Below are positions 35,542 to 44,199 of a stretch of DNA of 64,000 nt, one piece after another. The stretch is from contig JAEUUX010000106.1 in NCBI GenBank assembly GCA_016787295.1, positions 1 through 64,000 of the forward strand. Direction: 5' to 3'. The notes below the pieces were generated by a model. The model made no database searches and was not told the origin of the DNA. It saw only the letters and a program-made list of their open reading frames with translations. This stretch comes from Chitinophagales bacterium (GTDB lineage: Bacteria > Bacteroidota > Bacteroidia > Chitinophagales > UBA2359). How positions within the stretch are numbered: position 1 is the first letter of the stretch; every line of letters starts with the position of its first letter. The translations under genes were made by a program, and so were the position numbers.

Positions 35542-38500
35542 ATGAGAACAGCCATAAAAAAATATAGCCTACTTTTGGGATGTCTACTTTGGCTTATTTC
35601 GGTCTCTTTGTCGGCACAAATCAAAAATGGTGCTTTGACCATCGACCCCAAAAAAGCCCTATCGGCAGGAAAATCTACCACCGATAAAAAACCGACTACT
35701 CCCAAAAAGAAAAAAACCAACACTCGCTCCACACCTTTGAGCCGAGCTTATCAAGACCTAACATCACGCTATAACCGTTATTTTAATGCCAAATTAAAAT
35801 ATACCGAAAGCGTTAAACTGTTAGATGCTCGACGAAAAGAAAACTATAACGAAATTCTGCCTGTTTATAGTTACAAAGGTGGTGATGGCAAAGCAGTTAG
35901 TTTCAATTTGGACGAAATTAACAAAAAAGCAAGTATCAATATCCAGAAAAAACCCAATAGTAAATGGGTAGATGATTCGTTTCTTATCTTGGGACAATCA
36001 AATTATCTTTTGGGTAATTATGAAGATGCTGCCAAATCATTCAACTATATCATTACCAGATATGGTAACAAAATTCGTATGAGTTATGATAAGCGTTCCA
36101 AAGAACAAGAGAAAAAATTGCGCGAAAAAGAGCGCGATGAACAAAAGAAAGACCGACAATACGAACAGAAAAAACGCGAAGCAGAACGCGAAGCTAAAAT
36201 AGAAAAAGAACAGAAAAAACGCGAGCAGGTGAAAAAAGACCAAGAAAAAGCCCGCAAAGAACGCGATAAAGAACGAGCTGATGACAAAAAACAGCGCGAA
36301 AAAGACCAAAAAGTTCGCGAAAAAGAAAGAGAGAAAGAAAAAAAGGCTCGCGAAAAAGCACGTGAAAAAGAGAAAAAAGCACGCGAAAAAGCTAAAAAAC
36401 AAGGCAAACCACTGCCTCCCAAAACAACAACTCCTGTCAAAACAACCGAAGAAAAAGCCGAAGAAGCCCGCTTGAAAGCAGAACAAGAGGCTGCCGAAAA
36501 AACTAATAAAGAAGCCGAAGAAGCTGTCGAAAAACAACGCAAAGAAGCCGCCGAAAAAGCAGAAGCAGAAGCCAAAGCCGCCGAAGAAAAAGCAGAAGAG
36601 GCTGAAAACAAAGATTTGGTGGAGCATAAAGACGGTAAAGACAAAGAATATGCACGCGGCAAAGCTGGTCACAAACCCGCTAAACCCGATGCCATGATTT
36701 GGTTGGCACGTACATTCATGGAAACTAACAACCTAAGTCAGGCAGGCGAGCTTATCCAAAAAATGAAAAATGACTCCCAATTTCCACGTCGAAAACTCAC
36801 CGACTTGGGTGTATTGGAAGGAGCTTACCATTTGGCAAAAGGCAACGAAGACCAAGCAGAAACAGCCCTGCTTACCGTCGTAAAAAAAGTAAAACCCCGC
36901 AAAGAACGCGCTCGTTTGTACTATATCTTAGGACAGTTGGCACAAGAACGCACCGACCACAAAGCCGCTTTGACTGCTTTTGAAAAAGTGCTAAAAAGCA
37001 AACCGCCTTACGAAATGGAACTTAATACACGCCTCAACATCGTGCAAGAAAAAATGGGAACAGGTGAGTTTACTAAAGACGAAGCCATTGCAGCATTGAC
37101 CAAAATGTCGAAAGAAGATAAAAACATCGACTATGCCGACCAAATTTTATTTGCTATGGCAGATATTGAAGCACAAAACGGCAATATGGACAAAGCCACA
37201 GCTTATCTAAACCAATCCACCCAAAAAAGTACAGTCAACAAAGAACAAAAGGCAAAATCTTTCTTGAAATTGGCAGAAATGAACTACAAAACAGAGAAAT
37301 ACCTGCCCGCAAGTGCCTATTATGACAGTACTTTCCTTCTCATTGCCAAAACTAACCCTAAATACGAAGAGGTTAGCAACCGCAAAACACAATTGGGCGA
37401 ATTGGCACGTCATCTCAAAACGATAGAACTGCAAGATAGTTTGCAGCGAATTGCCAATATGTCACCCAACGACCGAAAAGAGTATTTGCAAAAACTTATC
37501 GCCGACCTCAAAAAACAAGCTGCCCAAAACGATACCACAGGTACAGCCGACATGAACAACGCTATACTTGCCAATAGCAATTCGGTCAATAGCGGAGGTA
37601 CTTGGTATTTCTACAACGATGCCGTAAAATTGAACGGTTACAAAGATTTTGTTACCAAATATGGCAACCGAACATTGAGCGACAATTGGCGCGTTGCCTC
37701 CAAACAAAGCAGCGACTTGGCAAATACGCCAACATCTGAAACCGTAGACACTGCTGGCTATTCGTATGATAAATTGGTGGAAATGGCAGGCAAAGGCGAA
37801 ATCAGCCTTGATGCTATTATGCAAAAATTGCCTATCTCCGCCCAACAGAAAGCGGTATCAGATAGTTTGCTCACCGAAGCACTTTTTGCTGCCGCCAACA
37901 TCTTTAAAGACGGCATTAAAAACGACAAAAAGGCTATCGAAACCTTTAAAAAATTGGATACACGTTATCCCAACAACCGCTATGCACCCGAAGCCCTCTA
38001 TACTTTATATGGCTTGCAAATGGACAAAAAACAGCAAACCGATGCCAACGATACCAAAAATAGCTTAATTGCACGCTTCCCCAATAGTAAACAAGCCAAA
38101 TACTTGGGCGACCCAAGCTACCTCCAAACCCTCAACAGCCAACATTCTGCTTTGGAAAAGTATTATAACGATACTTATGAACTCTACAAACAAGAGCAAT
38201 TCGAGGCTGTAAAAAAACGCATGTCGGAAGTCAATACCACTTTTGCAGAAAATCCTTTACAACCCAAATTTGATTTGCTAAATGCTTTTGTGGTGGGAAG
38301 CACCGATAGTCGCGAAGCCTACATCAGCGCTTTGCAAGGTGTGGTAAGCAAATATCCTACACATGAAGTAAAGACTAAAGCACAAGAAATTTTGACCTAC
38401 TTGCAAAACAGCGCTGCTGGCACCACAACGGCGGCTAATACTGCCAAAAACAAAAAATACAAATACGAACCCAATACCAAACACTATGTAGTGGTGGCAT

Positions 38501-38832
38501 TTGACCAAAAAACTGCTCAAAGCACCACTTTGACAACCGCTTTGTCCAATTTCAACACAGGTAGCTTCAGCAGCGACAACCTCAAAACCAATGCCATGTT
38601 GCTCGACCCGCAACACCAAATTATCTTGGTCAAAGAGTTTAACAATGCCGACAAAGCCAAAGTCTACTATAATGCCTTAGTAGCACAAAGAGCCACCGTC
38701 TTGAATTTGACCGAAAAAGAAGCACCTATCTTCTACATCTCCAAAACCAACTTCAACCAATACTTCAAGGACAAAGACACCAATGCTTATTTGGAGTATT
38801 TCGGCGAAGCATATTTAGGTATTCAGAAATAG
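35542..38832 (+). CDS. porW: PorW/SprE-like T9SS protein
   Basis: 1096 residues with a signal sequence. A Cys at 14 in LLLGC could be a lipobox but sits early; cleavage after SLSA is the alternative. TPR repeats are seen at about 125-180, 370-480 and 500-620. The family motifs WYFYNDAVKLNG and KYGNRTLSDNWR are present in the middle, and a C-terminal segment reads KYKYEPNTKHYVVVAF. PorW/SprE links the T9SS ring and motor parts and is needed for secretion and gliding. A highly charged Lys/Glu-rich coiled coil (about 185-365) is inserted between the first and second TPR blocks. Terminator at 38855. Confidence 0.87.
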   Translation: MRTAIKKYSLLLGCLLWLISVSLSAQIKNGALTIDPKKALSAGKSTTDKKPTTPKKKKTNTRSTPLSRAYQDLTSRYNRYFNAKLKYTESVKLLDARRKENYNEILPVYSYKGGDGKAVSFNLDEINKKASINIQKKPNSKWVDDSFLILGQSNYLLGNYEDAAKSFNYIITRYGNKIRMSYDKRSKEQEKKLREKERDEQKKDRQYEQKKREAEREAKIEKEQKKREQVKKDQEKARKERDKERADDKKQREKDQKVREKEREKEKKAREKAREKEKKAREKAKKQGKPLPPKTTTPVKTTEEKAEEARLKAEQEAAEKTNKEAEEAVEKQRKEAAEKAEAEAKAAEEKAEEAENKDLVEHKDGKDKEYARGKAGHKPAKPDAMIWLARTFMETNNLSQAGELIQKMKNDSQFPRRKLTDLGVLEGAYHLAKGNEDQAETALLTVVKKVKPRKERARLYYILGQLAQERTDHKAALTAFEKVLKSKPPYEMELNTRLNIVQEKMGTGEFTKDEAIAALTKMSKEDKNIDYADQILFAMADIEAQNGNMDKATAYLNQSTQKSTVNKEQKAKSFLKLAEMNYKTEKYLPASAYYDSTFLLIAKTNPKYEEVSNRKTQLGELARHLKTIELQDSLQRIANMSPNDRKEYLQKLIADLKKQAAQNDTTGTADMNNAILANSNSVNSGGTWYFYNDAVKLNGYKDFVTKYGNRTLSDNWRVASKQSSDLANTPTSETVDTAGYSYDKLVEMAGKGEISLDAIMQKLPISAQQKAVSDSLLTEALFAAANIFKDGIKNDKKAIETFKKLDTRYPNNRYAPEALYTLYGLQMDKKQQTDANDTKNSLIARFPNSKQAKYLGDPSYLQTLNSQHSALEKYYNDTYELYKQEQFEAVKKRMSEVNTTFAENPLQPKFDLLNAFVVGSTDSREAYISALQGVVSKYPTHEVKTKAQEILTYLQNSAAGTTTAANTAKNKKYKYEPNTKHYVVVAFDQKTAQSTTLTTALSNFNTGSFSSDNLKTNAMLLDPQHQIILVKEFNNADKAKVYYNALVAQRATVLNLTEKEAPIFYISKTNFNQYFKDKDTNAYLEYFGEAYLGIQK

Positions 38833-38854
38833 AAACTACCCACCAAATACGCAC

Positions 38855-38893
38855 AAAAAACCTGCCCTTTCTGGTGAAAGGGCAGGTTTTTTT
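38855..38893. terminator. Bidirectional terminator between porW and nuoL
   Basis: A 16-bp perfect stem (AACCTGCCCTTT against AAAGGGCAGGTT) is flanked by A and T runs on both sides. It is placed between the convergent porW and nuoL genes. Confidence 0.88.
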
Positions 38894-38977
38894 ATAATAC
38901 TATGAGATTTTTAAAAGTGTGTTAATTGATCTTTTGATTTTTTTTGAATAATAAAAGCTAAATAATAGCCTTCTCAA

Positions 38978-40906
38978 CTACCCCAAAACAAACACCAACA
39001 ACAAACCCAATACCCCCAAGGACATCAACAGCATATATCCCCCAATTTTTCCTATTTGTGTGGCAACACTCATCTGGCTAAATAAGGCGGTCAAATGCCC
39101 CAAGCCATTGACTGTCCCGTCCACCAATTGTGTGTCGACTTGGTGCAATGCACGCGAAACCATGCGGCTGGGCGAAACAAAAAGGGTATCATAAATTTCG
39201 TCGACATAATATTTTTTGCTCCACAATTTTTTCCACCAAGCAGTATTTTTGCCTTCGGTGTGCAAAGATCGCAAGAAAATACCACTCAAACGGTCTGTAA
39301 ATAGTGCCAAATAAATCAACGTTCCCACCAAAGCAACCGTCAGAGCCATTAGCGCCATTTCGGTAGTGGCATGCAAATGTTGGTGCGGCAACAAGGCATT
39401 CGATGAAGCAAAAACGGGTTCTAAAAACTCATGGAAAGCATTGCCCAAATGCAAAAACGCAGGCATCCCCACAAAACCACCTACCACCGACAACACCGCC
39501 AATACAACGAGTGGATAGTTCATCGTGTTGGGATTGTCATGCAGATGCTCGACAACATGATGATTACCCCGATATTCGCCATAAAACACTAACCACAGCA
39601 AGCGCAACATATAGAACGCCGTTAACAAAGACCCCAGCAGCAGCAACACCCACAAAATAGGATTATGGGCAAAAACAGTTGCCAAAATCTCGTCTTTGGA
39701 GAAAAAACCCGACAAAGGCGGCAAACCAGCAACAGCCAAAGTACCCACCAAAAATATCTTATAGGTAAACGGAATACGGTTTTTCAAACCACCCATTTGT
39801 CCGATATTTTGTTCGCCATGCAAAGCATGAATCACCGCGCCAGCGCCCAAGAACAACAAGGCTTTGAAAAAAGCGTGTGTCATTACATGGAACATACCTG
39901 TTGCAAAAGCACCCATGCCCATTGCCGCAAACATATAACCCAACTGACTGACCGTTGAGTATGCCAATACTTTTTTGATGTCGTTTTGAAACACCGCAAT
40001 AGTGGCAGCCAGCAAAGCTGTTGCAATAGCAATTAGGGTGATAAAATGCAGAGTTGTTGGAGCTAAGGCATACAACACATTGCAGCGAGCAATCATATAT
40101 AGACCCGCCGTCACCATCGTAGCGGCATGGATAAGCGCCGACACGGGTGTGGGCCCTGCCATTGCATCGGGCAACCACGTAAACAAAGGAAGTTGCGCAC
40201 TTTTGCCCATCGCACCCACAAACAACAACAAAGTAATACCCACAGCCACAGGGCTATCTGTTCCCAACTGCAAAGCCGCATTCATCACATCAGTAAAATC
40301 GAGCGTCCCAAAAGTGCTGAACACCAAAAAAATGCCCAACAAAAAACCCAAATCTCCAATGCGATTCATCACAAAAGCCTTTTGAGCAGCGGCAGTATAG
40401 TCGGCATTTTTGTACCAAAATCCAATCAACAGATAGGAACACAAACCAACACCCTCCCAGCCGGCAAACAGCATAGGGAAATTCGCCCCCAAAACGAGCA
40501 ACAACATCGAAAAAATAAACAGATTTAGATAAGCAAAAAACTTATAAAAACCCTCATCTTCGTGTATATAGCCGATGGAATAAATATGGATAAGCGACCC
40601 CACACCCGTCACCACCATCAACATCAGTAGTGACAAAGGGTCAACCAAGAAAGCAAATTTTGCAGTATAGTCACCAATAGGCAACCAAGCAAACAAGTTG
40701 GTAGTATGACTCTCAAATGCGCCCGAAAGGTACATGCTCATCAGCCCACAACTTAGCAGAAAAGCCCCCAAAACAACACCACTACCAATGGCTCCAACCA
40801 TTGATTTTGACAGGCGTTGTCCCATCAAGCCATTAATCAAAAAGCCCAAAAGTGGCAAAGCAACCAATGCCGTCGTAAGGCTATCTATGGTAGAAAAACT
40901 ATTCAT
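38978..40906 (-). CDS. nuoL: NADH-quinone oxidoreductase subunit L
   Basis: 642-residue membrane protein of the NuoL/ND5 antiporter-like family of complex I. Motifs include GVGLCSYLLIGFWYKN, LPLFTWLPDAMAGPTPVSALIHAATMVTAG, DIKKVLAYSTVSQLGYM and PPLSGFFSKDEI. NuoL is one of the proton-pumping subunits and carries the lateral helix at the C-terminus. Length is normal. It is the last nuo gene here; nuoM and nuoN do not follow. It is separated from nuoK by 656 bases that contain a small ORF and a dispersed repeat. Confidence 0.96.
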   Translation of the reverse strand: MNSFSTIDSLTTALVALPLLGFLINGLMGQRLSKSMVGAIGSGVVLGAFLLSCGLMSMYLSGAFESHTTNLFAWLPIGDYTAKFAFLVDPLSLLMLMVVTGVGSLIHIYSIGYIHEDEGFYKFFAYLNLFIFSMLLLVLGANFPMLFAGWEGVGLCSYLLIGFWYKNADYTAAAQKAFVMNRIGDLGFLLGIFLVFSTFGTLDFTDVMNAALQLGTDSPVAVGITLLLFVGAMGKSAQLPLFTWLPDAMAGPTPVSALIHAATMVTAGLYMIARCNVLYALAPTTLHFITLIAIATALLAATIAVFQNDIKKVLAYSTVSQLGYMFAAMGMGAFATGMFHVMTHAFFKALLFLGAGAVIHALHGEQNIGQMGGLKNRIPFTYKIFLVGTLAVAGLPPLSGFFSKDEILATVFAHNPILWVLLLLGSLLTAFYMLRLLWLVFYGEYRGNHHVVEHLHDNPNTMNYPLVVLAVLSVVGGFVGMPAFLHLGNAFHEFLEPVFASSNALLPHQHLHATTEMALMALTVALVGTLIYLALFTDRLSGIFLRSLHTEGKNTAWWKKLWSKKYYVDEIYDTLFVSPSRMVSRALHQVDTQLVDGTVNGLGHLTALFSQMSVATQIGKIGGYMLLMSLGVLGLLLVFVLG

Positions 40907-41264
40907 TCCGTTGAATTATACAATAGATATATAAATAAAAGCTCGATTTTTATAGCAAAAAGACTCGTAAATCGAAATTAATGGTGTAACAATTTAGACA
41001 GAAATTAACGAAAAACAAATAGTTGATATCAGCAACAAATCAGTACGGCATATAACCTGACAAATTATTTTTTGGGCGTTTCCCTGCGGGTCGGGCTGCT
41101 ACGGGCTTCGCTTCGCTGCGGTGCTTCGACAAGCTACGCACTGGCTAACGCCACCCTCCGCATCCCTAACGCGCTTCGCCACTCGAAAAAAGTGGCTAAT
41201 AATTTGGCAAAACAACACATTAACCATACTTTATTGTCCAATACAACAAAACTTTTCGAACATC
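40907..41264. other. Intergenic region, nuoL to the 55-aa ORF
   Basis: 358 bases. It contains copy 3 of the GC-rich dispersed element (41068-41187) and AT-rich flanks. No promoter of the TAnnTTTG type was found. Confidence 0.6.
41068..41187 (-). repeat. GC-rich dispersed intergenic element, copy 3
   Basis: Read on the minus strand it repeats the block order of copy 1 (GAAGCGCGTTAGGGATG, GGTGGCGTTAGCCAGTGCG, TAGCTTGTCGAAGCACCGCA, then GGGAAACGCCCAAAAAA). It resembles copy 1 more than copy 2. It interrupts the nuo cluster between nuoK and nuoL. Confidence 0.85.
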
Positions 41265-41432
41265 TTATTTTTTCTTTTCAGGAGATTTTGGCGGGTTATT
41301 TTTCTTTGCTTCGCGCTCCTTTTGTTGGTGAATAAGCATAACTTCTTTGGTCACCCAATAAATTTCTTGTAATTCTTCGGGAGGCAACTGTTTGACTTGG
41401 TTAACAAGTTCTTCGAAATTTTCAGTAGGCAT
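41265..41432 (-). CDS. Small 55-residue protein, unknown
   Basis: A 55-codon frame, ATG at 41432 to TAA at 41265. It starts MPTENFEELVNQVKQLPPEE and ends in the basic tail PPKSPEKKK. Composition (acidic helix, LPPEE turn, lysine-rich tail) and good codon use look like a real small cytoplasmic protein. LPPEEL-type helices are common in antitoxin-like or small structural proteins, but I cannot name a family. It is between nuoK (upstream) and the dispersed element, same strand as the nuo genes. Confidence 0.6.
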   Translation of the reverse strand: MPTENFEELVNQVKQLPPEELQEIYWVTKEVMLIHQQKEREAKKNNPPKSPEKKK

Positions 41433-41562
41433 AGATTTGGTATTTTAATTTTTTTAAAAATATTAACGACACGCAATAACAAGTCGAGTATACCAAATAG
41501 AATCAATATCAGCAATATACAAACAAATAGACGAAAGAAAACAGAACAAGTGTAACAAAATT

Positions 41563-41916
41563 TTAATTTCTAAGTCGATTCCATATATCTACATCAGTGT
41601 TAGGGATATTCCTATAGAGCATCACCACAATCGAAAGACCAATGGTAGCTTCGGCGGCTGCCACCAACATCACAAAAAACACAAATACCTGACCTGCGGG
41701 GTCGGAATGATAATTGGATAAGGCAACCAACAATAAATTGACTGCATTGAGCATCAACTCAATACACATAAACAACACAATAACATTGCGACGTAGCAAT
41801 ACCCCCAAAAGACCAATGCAAAACAAAATGGCACTCAAATAAATATAAGCATCGATGCTCAACTCGCCATTGTGCAAAGGAGATGGTAGGGCTTGAACGG
41901 TTTGTAATAGGAGCAT
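41563..41916 (-). CDS. nuoK: NADH-quinone oxidoreductase subunit K
   Basis: 117 residues with three membrane segments. The conserved NuoK pattern is present: [38 protein letters not shown] with the membrane Glu in [10 protein letters not shown] and Glu in [13 protein letters not shown]. It starts with [14 protein letters not shown], with the core beginning at residue 20. It is 54 bases downstream of nuoJ on the minus strand, as in the usual J-K order. The subunit is part of the complex I proton path. Confidence 0.96.
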   Translation of the reverse strand: MLLLQTVQALPSPLHNGELSIDAYIYLSAILFCIGLLGVLLRRNVIVLFMCIELMLNAVNLLLVALSNYHSDPAGQVFVFFVMLVAAAEATIGLSIVVMLYRNIPNTDVDIWNRLRN

Positions 41917-41970
41917 GATTTTTGGATTTTATACGTTTAGTTACTACAAAAGATGGGCAACAACAAGCAA

Positions 41971-42471
41971 TTATTTATACTCCTTCTTGCCCAGCATAAC
42001 CGCTCCTACCATAGCAGATAGAAACAACAAAGACGACACCTCAAAAGGCATCAGGTATTGATTAAAGAGGGTTTGTCCCAGTGTTTGGATTAAGCCAATG
42101 CTGTTATCTGCCGCGCGTGCGGGGCTAAGGCTACCAGCACTACGCGCAGCCGCCAACAGCACCAAAAACAACATACCGCCCGACGTTGCCACAGATATAC
42201 CTTGCAACAAAGCAGGGCGCGACGGCTCGTTATTCACATTGAGGTTCAGCAACATGATAACAAACAAAAAAAGTACCATAATAGCACCTGCATACACCAT
42301 CACTTGCACCGCCGCAACAAACTGTGCATTGAGCAAGATATATTGGGCAGCAATGGCAAAAAATGTCGTGACCAATCCCAAAGCACTATATACAGGATTG
42401 CGGAACAATACTACCGACAGCGCCGACAAAACGGATATGGTAGCAAAAATATAAAAAAAGATAGCCAACAT
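41971..42471 (-). CDS. nuoJ: NADH-quinone oxidoreductase subunit J
   Basis: 166 residues, five hydrophobic segments. The NuoJ/ND6 motif YSALGLVTTFFAIAAQYILLNAQFVAAVQVMVYAGAIMVLFLFVIMLLNL is clear. Length and order (I-J-K) are standard. NuoJ forms the membrane arm of complex I next to NuoK and NuoA. It starts 51 bases after the nuoI stop. Membrane localisation is certain. Confidence 0.96.
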   Translation of the reverse strand: MLAIFFYIFATISVLSALSVVLFRNPVYSALGLVTTFFAIAAQYILLNAQFVAAVQVMVYAGAIMVLFLFVIMLLNLNVNNEPSRPALLQGISVATSGGMLFLVLLAAARSAGSLSPARAADNSIGLIQTLGQTLFNQYLMPFEVSSLLFLSAMVGAVMLGKKEYK

Positions 42472-42522
42472 AGTGGAATGTTAATATATAGGTAAGACGG
42501 CAAACAGCATAAACCCAACTTC

Positions 42523-43056
42523 TTAGTCTCTACCAATAGAACGACGTGAAATGTCAATTCTTTGGGTAGGGTCAACAGGTTCTACCAATTTATCTTTGCC
42601 ATAAATAAAATCGCTACGATGATACTCGGCGGTAGTGACGGTTTCGGTCAAAAAGATAGCTTGTTTCGGGCAAGCCTCTTCGCATAAGCCACAAAAGATG
42701 CAGCGCAACATATTGATTTCATAAGTTGCGGCATATTTTTCTTCGCGGTAGAGATGTTCCTCCCCTTTCTTGCGCTCGGCAGCAACCATCGTAATCGCTT
42801 CGGCAGGACAAGCAACAGCACACAAACCGCAAGCCGTGCAGCGTTCCGCACCTTTTTCGTCGCGCTTCAAAACGTGCTTACCCCTAAAAACAGGAGCAAA
42901 CTCGCGCTTCACTTCAGGATAGCGAATCGTTGGTTTTTTCATAAAAAAGTGCTTGAGCGTAATGCCCAGCCCTTTTGCTATGGCAGGAAGGTATAATTTT
43001 TCGGCAATGGTCATTTCTTTTTTGACCACTACTTTTGCTCGATTAGTTAGTTGCAT
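42523..43056 (-). CDS. nuoI: NADH-quinone oxidoreductase subunit I
   Basis: 177 residues with two 4Fe-4S clusters of the ferredoxin type: CTACGLCAVAC (Cys73, 76, 79, 83) and CIFCGLCEEAC (Cys119, 122, 125, 129), each followed by P. NuoI carries the N6a and N6b clusters and connects the peripheral electron path to quinone. All eight ligands are present. It is 257 bases downstream of an alpha/beta hydrolase gene that separates it from nuoH, which is unusual. Confidence 0.96.
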   Translation of the reverse strand: MQLTNRAKVVVKKEMTIAEKLYLPAIAKGLGITLKHFFMKKPTIRYPEVKREFAPVFRGKHVLKRDEKGAERCTACGLCAVACPAEAITMVAAERKKGEEHLYREEKYAATYEINMLRCIFCGLCEEACPKQAIFLTETVTTAEYHRSDFIYGKDKLVEPVDPTQRIDISRRSIGRD

Positions 43057-43313
43057 AAACGATACACTTTTTTATTCTGCTAATTATTTTTTTATAAGGT
43101 TGCTACGTTGGTGTAATAGCAACATTTTTCACCAAATAATGGTTATGAAATTTTTCTTTTGGGGAGGTATATACTCAACTATCATTTAAATTTCAATAAC
43201 ATTTGTTGTTTATAGTACCTCCAATCAAACAGCAAACCGTCTGCCATTATCCACAATATGTTGCAAAACACCCAACAAAGGAGCTAAGTCGCTAATCAAA
43301 TAATAGTTATAGA

Positions 43314-44186
43314 CTACGCTTTATTTGCAGCAGTACCATCTAACCACTCCACCGCAATTTTCCACAAAACATTCGCTTTGCCACTAAAAAATTGCATATG
43401 CCCAATGTGCGATAAACTATAGTCTGCGGGGCGAAGTTCTTGTATATCGGAACGCATAGACGGAAAAACCGACATCATATCGCGCACATTCGCTTCGTTA
43501 GCAATATGGTCGTCGGGTGCATAGAGCCACAGAGCAGGACAGCGAACATCGTCGTACCAATGTTGCTGAATGCTTTTGCCAAATGCCATTTTTACATAAC
43601 CGCGTCCATTGCACCATGTCCGCCATTCTTTAGCCACTTGTTTTGGCAAAGGCTCACCCATACCTATCCATTGTGTATTGGTATAGCCAAACAAGCGATT
43701 GTTGAGCGGAATAAAAACGTTCATAAAAAACTGCGCTCGCCACCAAAATGTACCTTTCATATTTTGCAAACTACCCGACGAACAAGCAAAGTTCAGTATC
43801 GACTGCAAGTCGTGCTGGTTGTGCATCAGTCCCACCAGTTGCCCGCCTGCACTATGTCCAACAAGATGATAGTTTGCATTGGGGAAACGCCGTTTCAGTT
43901 CCTCCAAAATAGCAGGCATATCCTGCTCGCCCCACACTTGCAGCGAGGCATCACTATTCCGAACCGAATCTTGCAACGAATCGCCAATACCTCTGTTGTC
44001 AAATGTAATAACGCCCCAACCTTGCTCGCTCAAATGCCGTGCAAAGGCAGCATAAAATTTACGACGAATACCCGTAGCTGGTGCAATCATCACCGCTTTC
44101 GTGGGGGTTTGGTCGGGTAAAAACAAGGTGGCACAAAGTGGTGTTTGGTCGGCACACCGCACTGTAATGGTTTGCTCTTGTGGCAT
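43314..44186 (-). CDS. Alpha/beta hydrolase (serine aminopeptidase S33-like)
   Basis: 290 residues with no signal peptide. Alpha/beta hydrolase fold: nucleophile elbow GHSAGG with Ser112, an Asp in APDDHIANEA and a late His in SHIGHMQFF. It resembles the Hydrolase_4/monoacylglycerol-lipase group, but the substrate is unknown. It begins only 13 bases after the nuoH stop on the same strand and is followed by 257 bases before nuoI. It therefore interrupts the nuo order H-I and may be co-transcribed with them. No link with complex I is known to me. Confidence 0.85.
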   Translation of the reverse strand: MPQEQTITVRCADQTPLCATLFLPDQTPTKAVMIAPATGIRRKFYAAFARHLSEQGWGVITFDNRGIGDSLQDSVRNSDASLQVWGEQDMPAILEELKRRFPNANYHLVGHSAGGQLVGLMHNQHDLQSILNFACSSGSLQNMKGTFWWRAQFFMNVFIPLNNRLFGYTNTQWIGMGEPLPKQVAKEWRTWCNGRGYVKMAFGKSIQQHWYDDVRCPALWLYAPDDHIANEANVRDMMSVFPSMRSDIQELRPADYSLSHIGHMQFFSGKANVLWKIAVEWLDGTAANKA

Positions 44187-44199
44187 AAAATCGGTTTAA

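Noticed and set aside
36037-36672. Phe- and Ser-rich minus-strand frames within porW
   Set aside because: They mirror the AAA/GAA-rich charged insert of PorW and are a composition effect.
43206-43313. Coding-like C-terminal stretch downstream of the alpha/beta hydrolase, minus strand (reads SDLAPLLGVLQHIVDNGRRF)
   Set aside because: Only about 30 codons, no start codon, and preceded by a stop. It could be a relic of a gene but is too short to claim.
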